NCBI GenBank assembly: GCA_009777685.1
Contig: WRLJ01000015.1
Span: 1-14,801, forward strand
Origin: Oscillospiraceae bacterium
GTDB lineage: Bacteria > Bacillota > Clostridia > Oscillospirales > UBA929
Direction: 5' to 3'
Length of the DNA stretch: 14,801 nt
This document shows, in pieces, positions 14,264-14,801 of the stretch. Within the stretch, counting starts at the first letter, position 1. Each line of letters opens with the position of its first letter. Below the pieces are notes generated by a model. It had not been told where the DNA came from and did no database searches. It worked only from the letters and a program-made list of their open reading frames with translations. The translations under genes were made by a program, and so were the position numbers.

Positions 14264-14801
14264 TGCGACGCCTCCTTTGCCTGGGCCAGTCTGGCCTTTG
14301 TGTTTTCGATTGCTCCGGCGATTTGCTCGGGGGTGAAGGCGACGTGGTGGTTGGCTTCCATGTCGGCGACGAAGGTTGTGTTCCCCTTAACAGTGTTCAA
14401 TATAATTAAACACGGTTCAGCCCGGCCTTTGGCGTTCCCGATGGCCCGGGTGATGGTGCCGGTGTCGTGGCCGTCGATTGTCTGGGTGTACAGGCCGAAG
14501 GCGGTGAATTTGGCGGCGAGGTCGCCCATGTCGAGGACGTCCGCGGTCGCGCCGTCCAGCTGCCGCCCGTTTTTGTCGCAGAAGATGATGAGGTTATCCA
14601 GCTTCTTGAACGCCGCCAGCGACAGGGCCTCCCAGACCTGCCCCTCGTTGAGCTCGCCGTCGCCCAGAATCAGGAATGTGCGGGCGTCCCAGCCCTTCAG
14701 CTTTTGGCCCAGCGCGATGCCGACGGCGCTGGACGCGCCCTGCCCCAGCGAGCCGGTGGTCATGTCCACGCCGACGGTCCGCAGGCGGTCGCAGTGAGAG
14801 G
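14260..14801 (-). CDS. Transketolase, N-terminal subunit (5' end outside window)
   Basis: Diphosphate-binding half of the split transketolase. The frame stays open to the right edge, so the start lies outside; about 180 C-terminal residues are visible. DMTTGSLGQGASSAVGIALG is the conserved segment near the active site. The diphosphate/magnesium motif is GDGELNEGQVWEAL followed by FCDKNGRQLDG, and NTVKGNTTF closes the domain. An internal ATG at 14769 is not the start: upstream codons continue the family sequence (RLRTVGVDM). The gene is coupled to the C-terminal half by an ATGA overlap. Its promoter is outside the window. Confidence 0.93.
   Translation of the reverse strand, partial: SHCDRLRTVGVDMTTGSLGQGASSAVGIALGQKLKGWDARTFLILGDGELNEGQVWEALSLAAFKKLDNLIIFCDKNGRQLDGATADVLDMGDLAAKFTAFGLYTQTIDGHDTGTITRAIGNAKGRAEPCLIILNTVKGNTTFVADMEANHHVAFTPEQIAGAIENTKARLAQAKEASQ

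Noticed and set aside
12986..14797. A 603-codon plus-strand open frame opposite the transketolase genes
   Set aside because: The minus strand carries clear transketolase motifs in two coupled frames. The long antisense frame arises from high third-position GC and has no recognisable domain.

Overview
This window looks like chromosomal DNA from a GC-rich member of the Clostridia (Firmicutes), probably a gut-type Oscillospirales relative. That assignment is inference. It rests on strong AAGGAGG-type ribosome binding sites, extended TRTGn -10 promoters, a mini-ribonuclease III gene, a decarboxylase with a separate biotin carrier, and a split transketolase. There are no tRNAs, rRNAs, CRISPR arrays or transposases.

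Positions 1-730 are non-coding. They hold two strong GC hairpins (218-241, 251-270), three tandem copies of an 85-87 bp repeat (306-563) that can fold in alternative ways, an A/T dyad and a promoter. Next come motA and motB (735-2422). They encode a flagellar stator pair that looks more like sodium-type PomA/PomB than proton-type MotA/MotB. No flagellar structural gene is present.

A second promoter (2457-2486) drives an apparent plus-strand operon, 2552-7008. Its order is carboxyltransferase (oadA-type), small membrane subunit (oadG-type), three tandem paralogous lipoproteins joined by GTGA overlaps, and a biotin carrier. This is most of a sodium-pumping decarboxylase, but the membrane beta subunit that actually pumps sodium is absent. 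The lipoproteins are of unknown function. Copies 2 and 3 are nearly identical at both ends and divergent in the middle.

A 13-bp perfect hairpin (7039-7067) separates this operon from a minus-strand operon read from 10500 down to 7081: mini-RNase III (mrnC), a protein with the overall plan of a P1B-type ATPase but with its catalytic motifs eroded, and a GT4 glycosyltransferase. The pseudo-ATPase is the most unusual gene here.

The right part is a surface-glycan or lipid-linked sugar region. A plus-strand GT2 polyprenyl-phosphate glycosyltransferase (10606-11547) has its own good promoter. It converges, with a 23-bp overlap, on a minus-strand group: a GT-C membrane glycosyltransferase (11525-13294), then the C-terminal and N-terminal halves of a split transketolase (13298-14263 and 14260 to the right edge). 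The GT2 could make the lipid-linked sugar that the GT-C enzyme uses. The transketolase-like pair could supply or rearrange sugar precursors. The last gene runs off the window.
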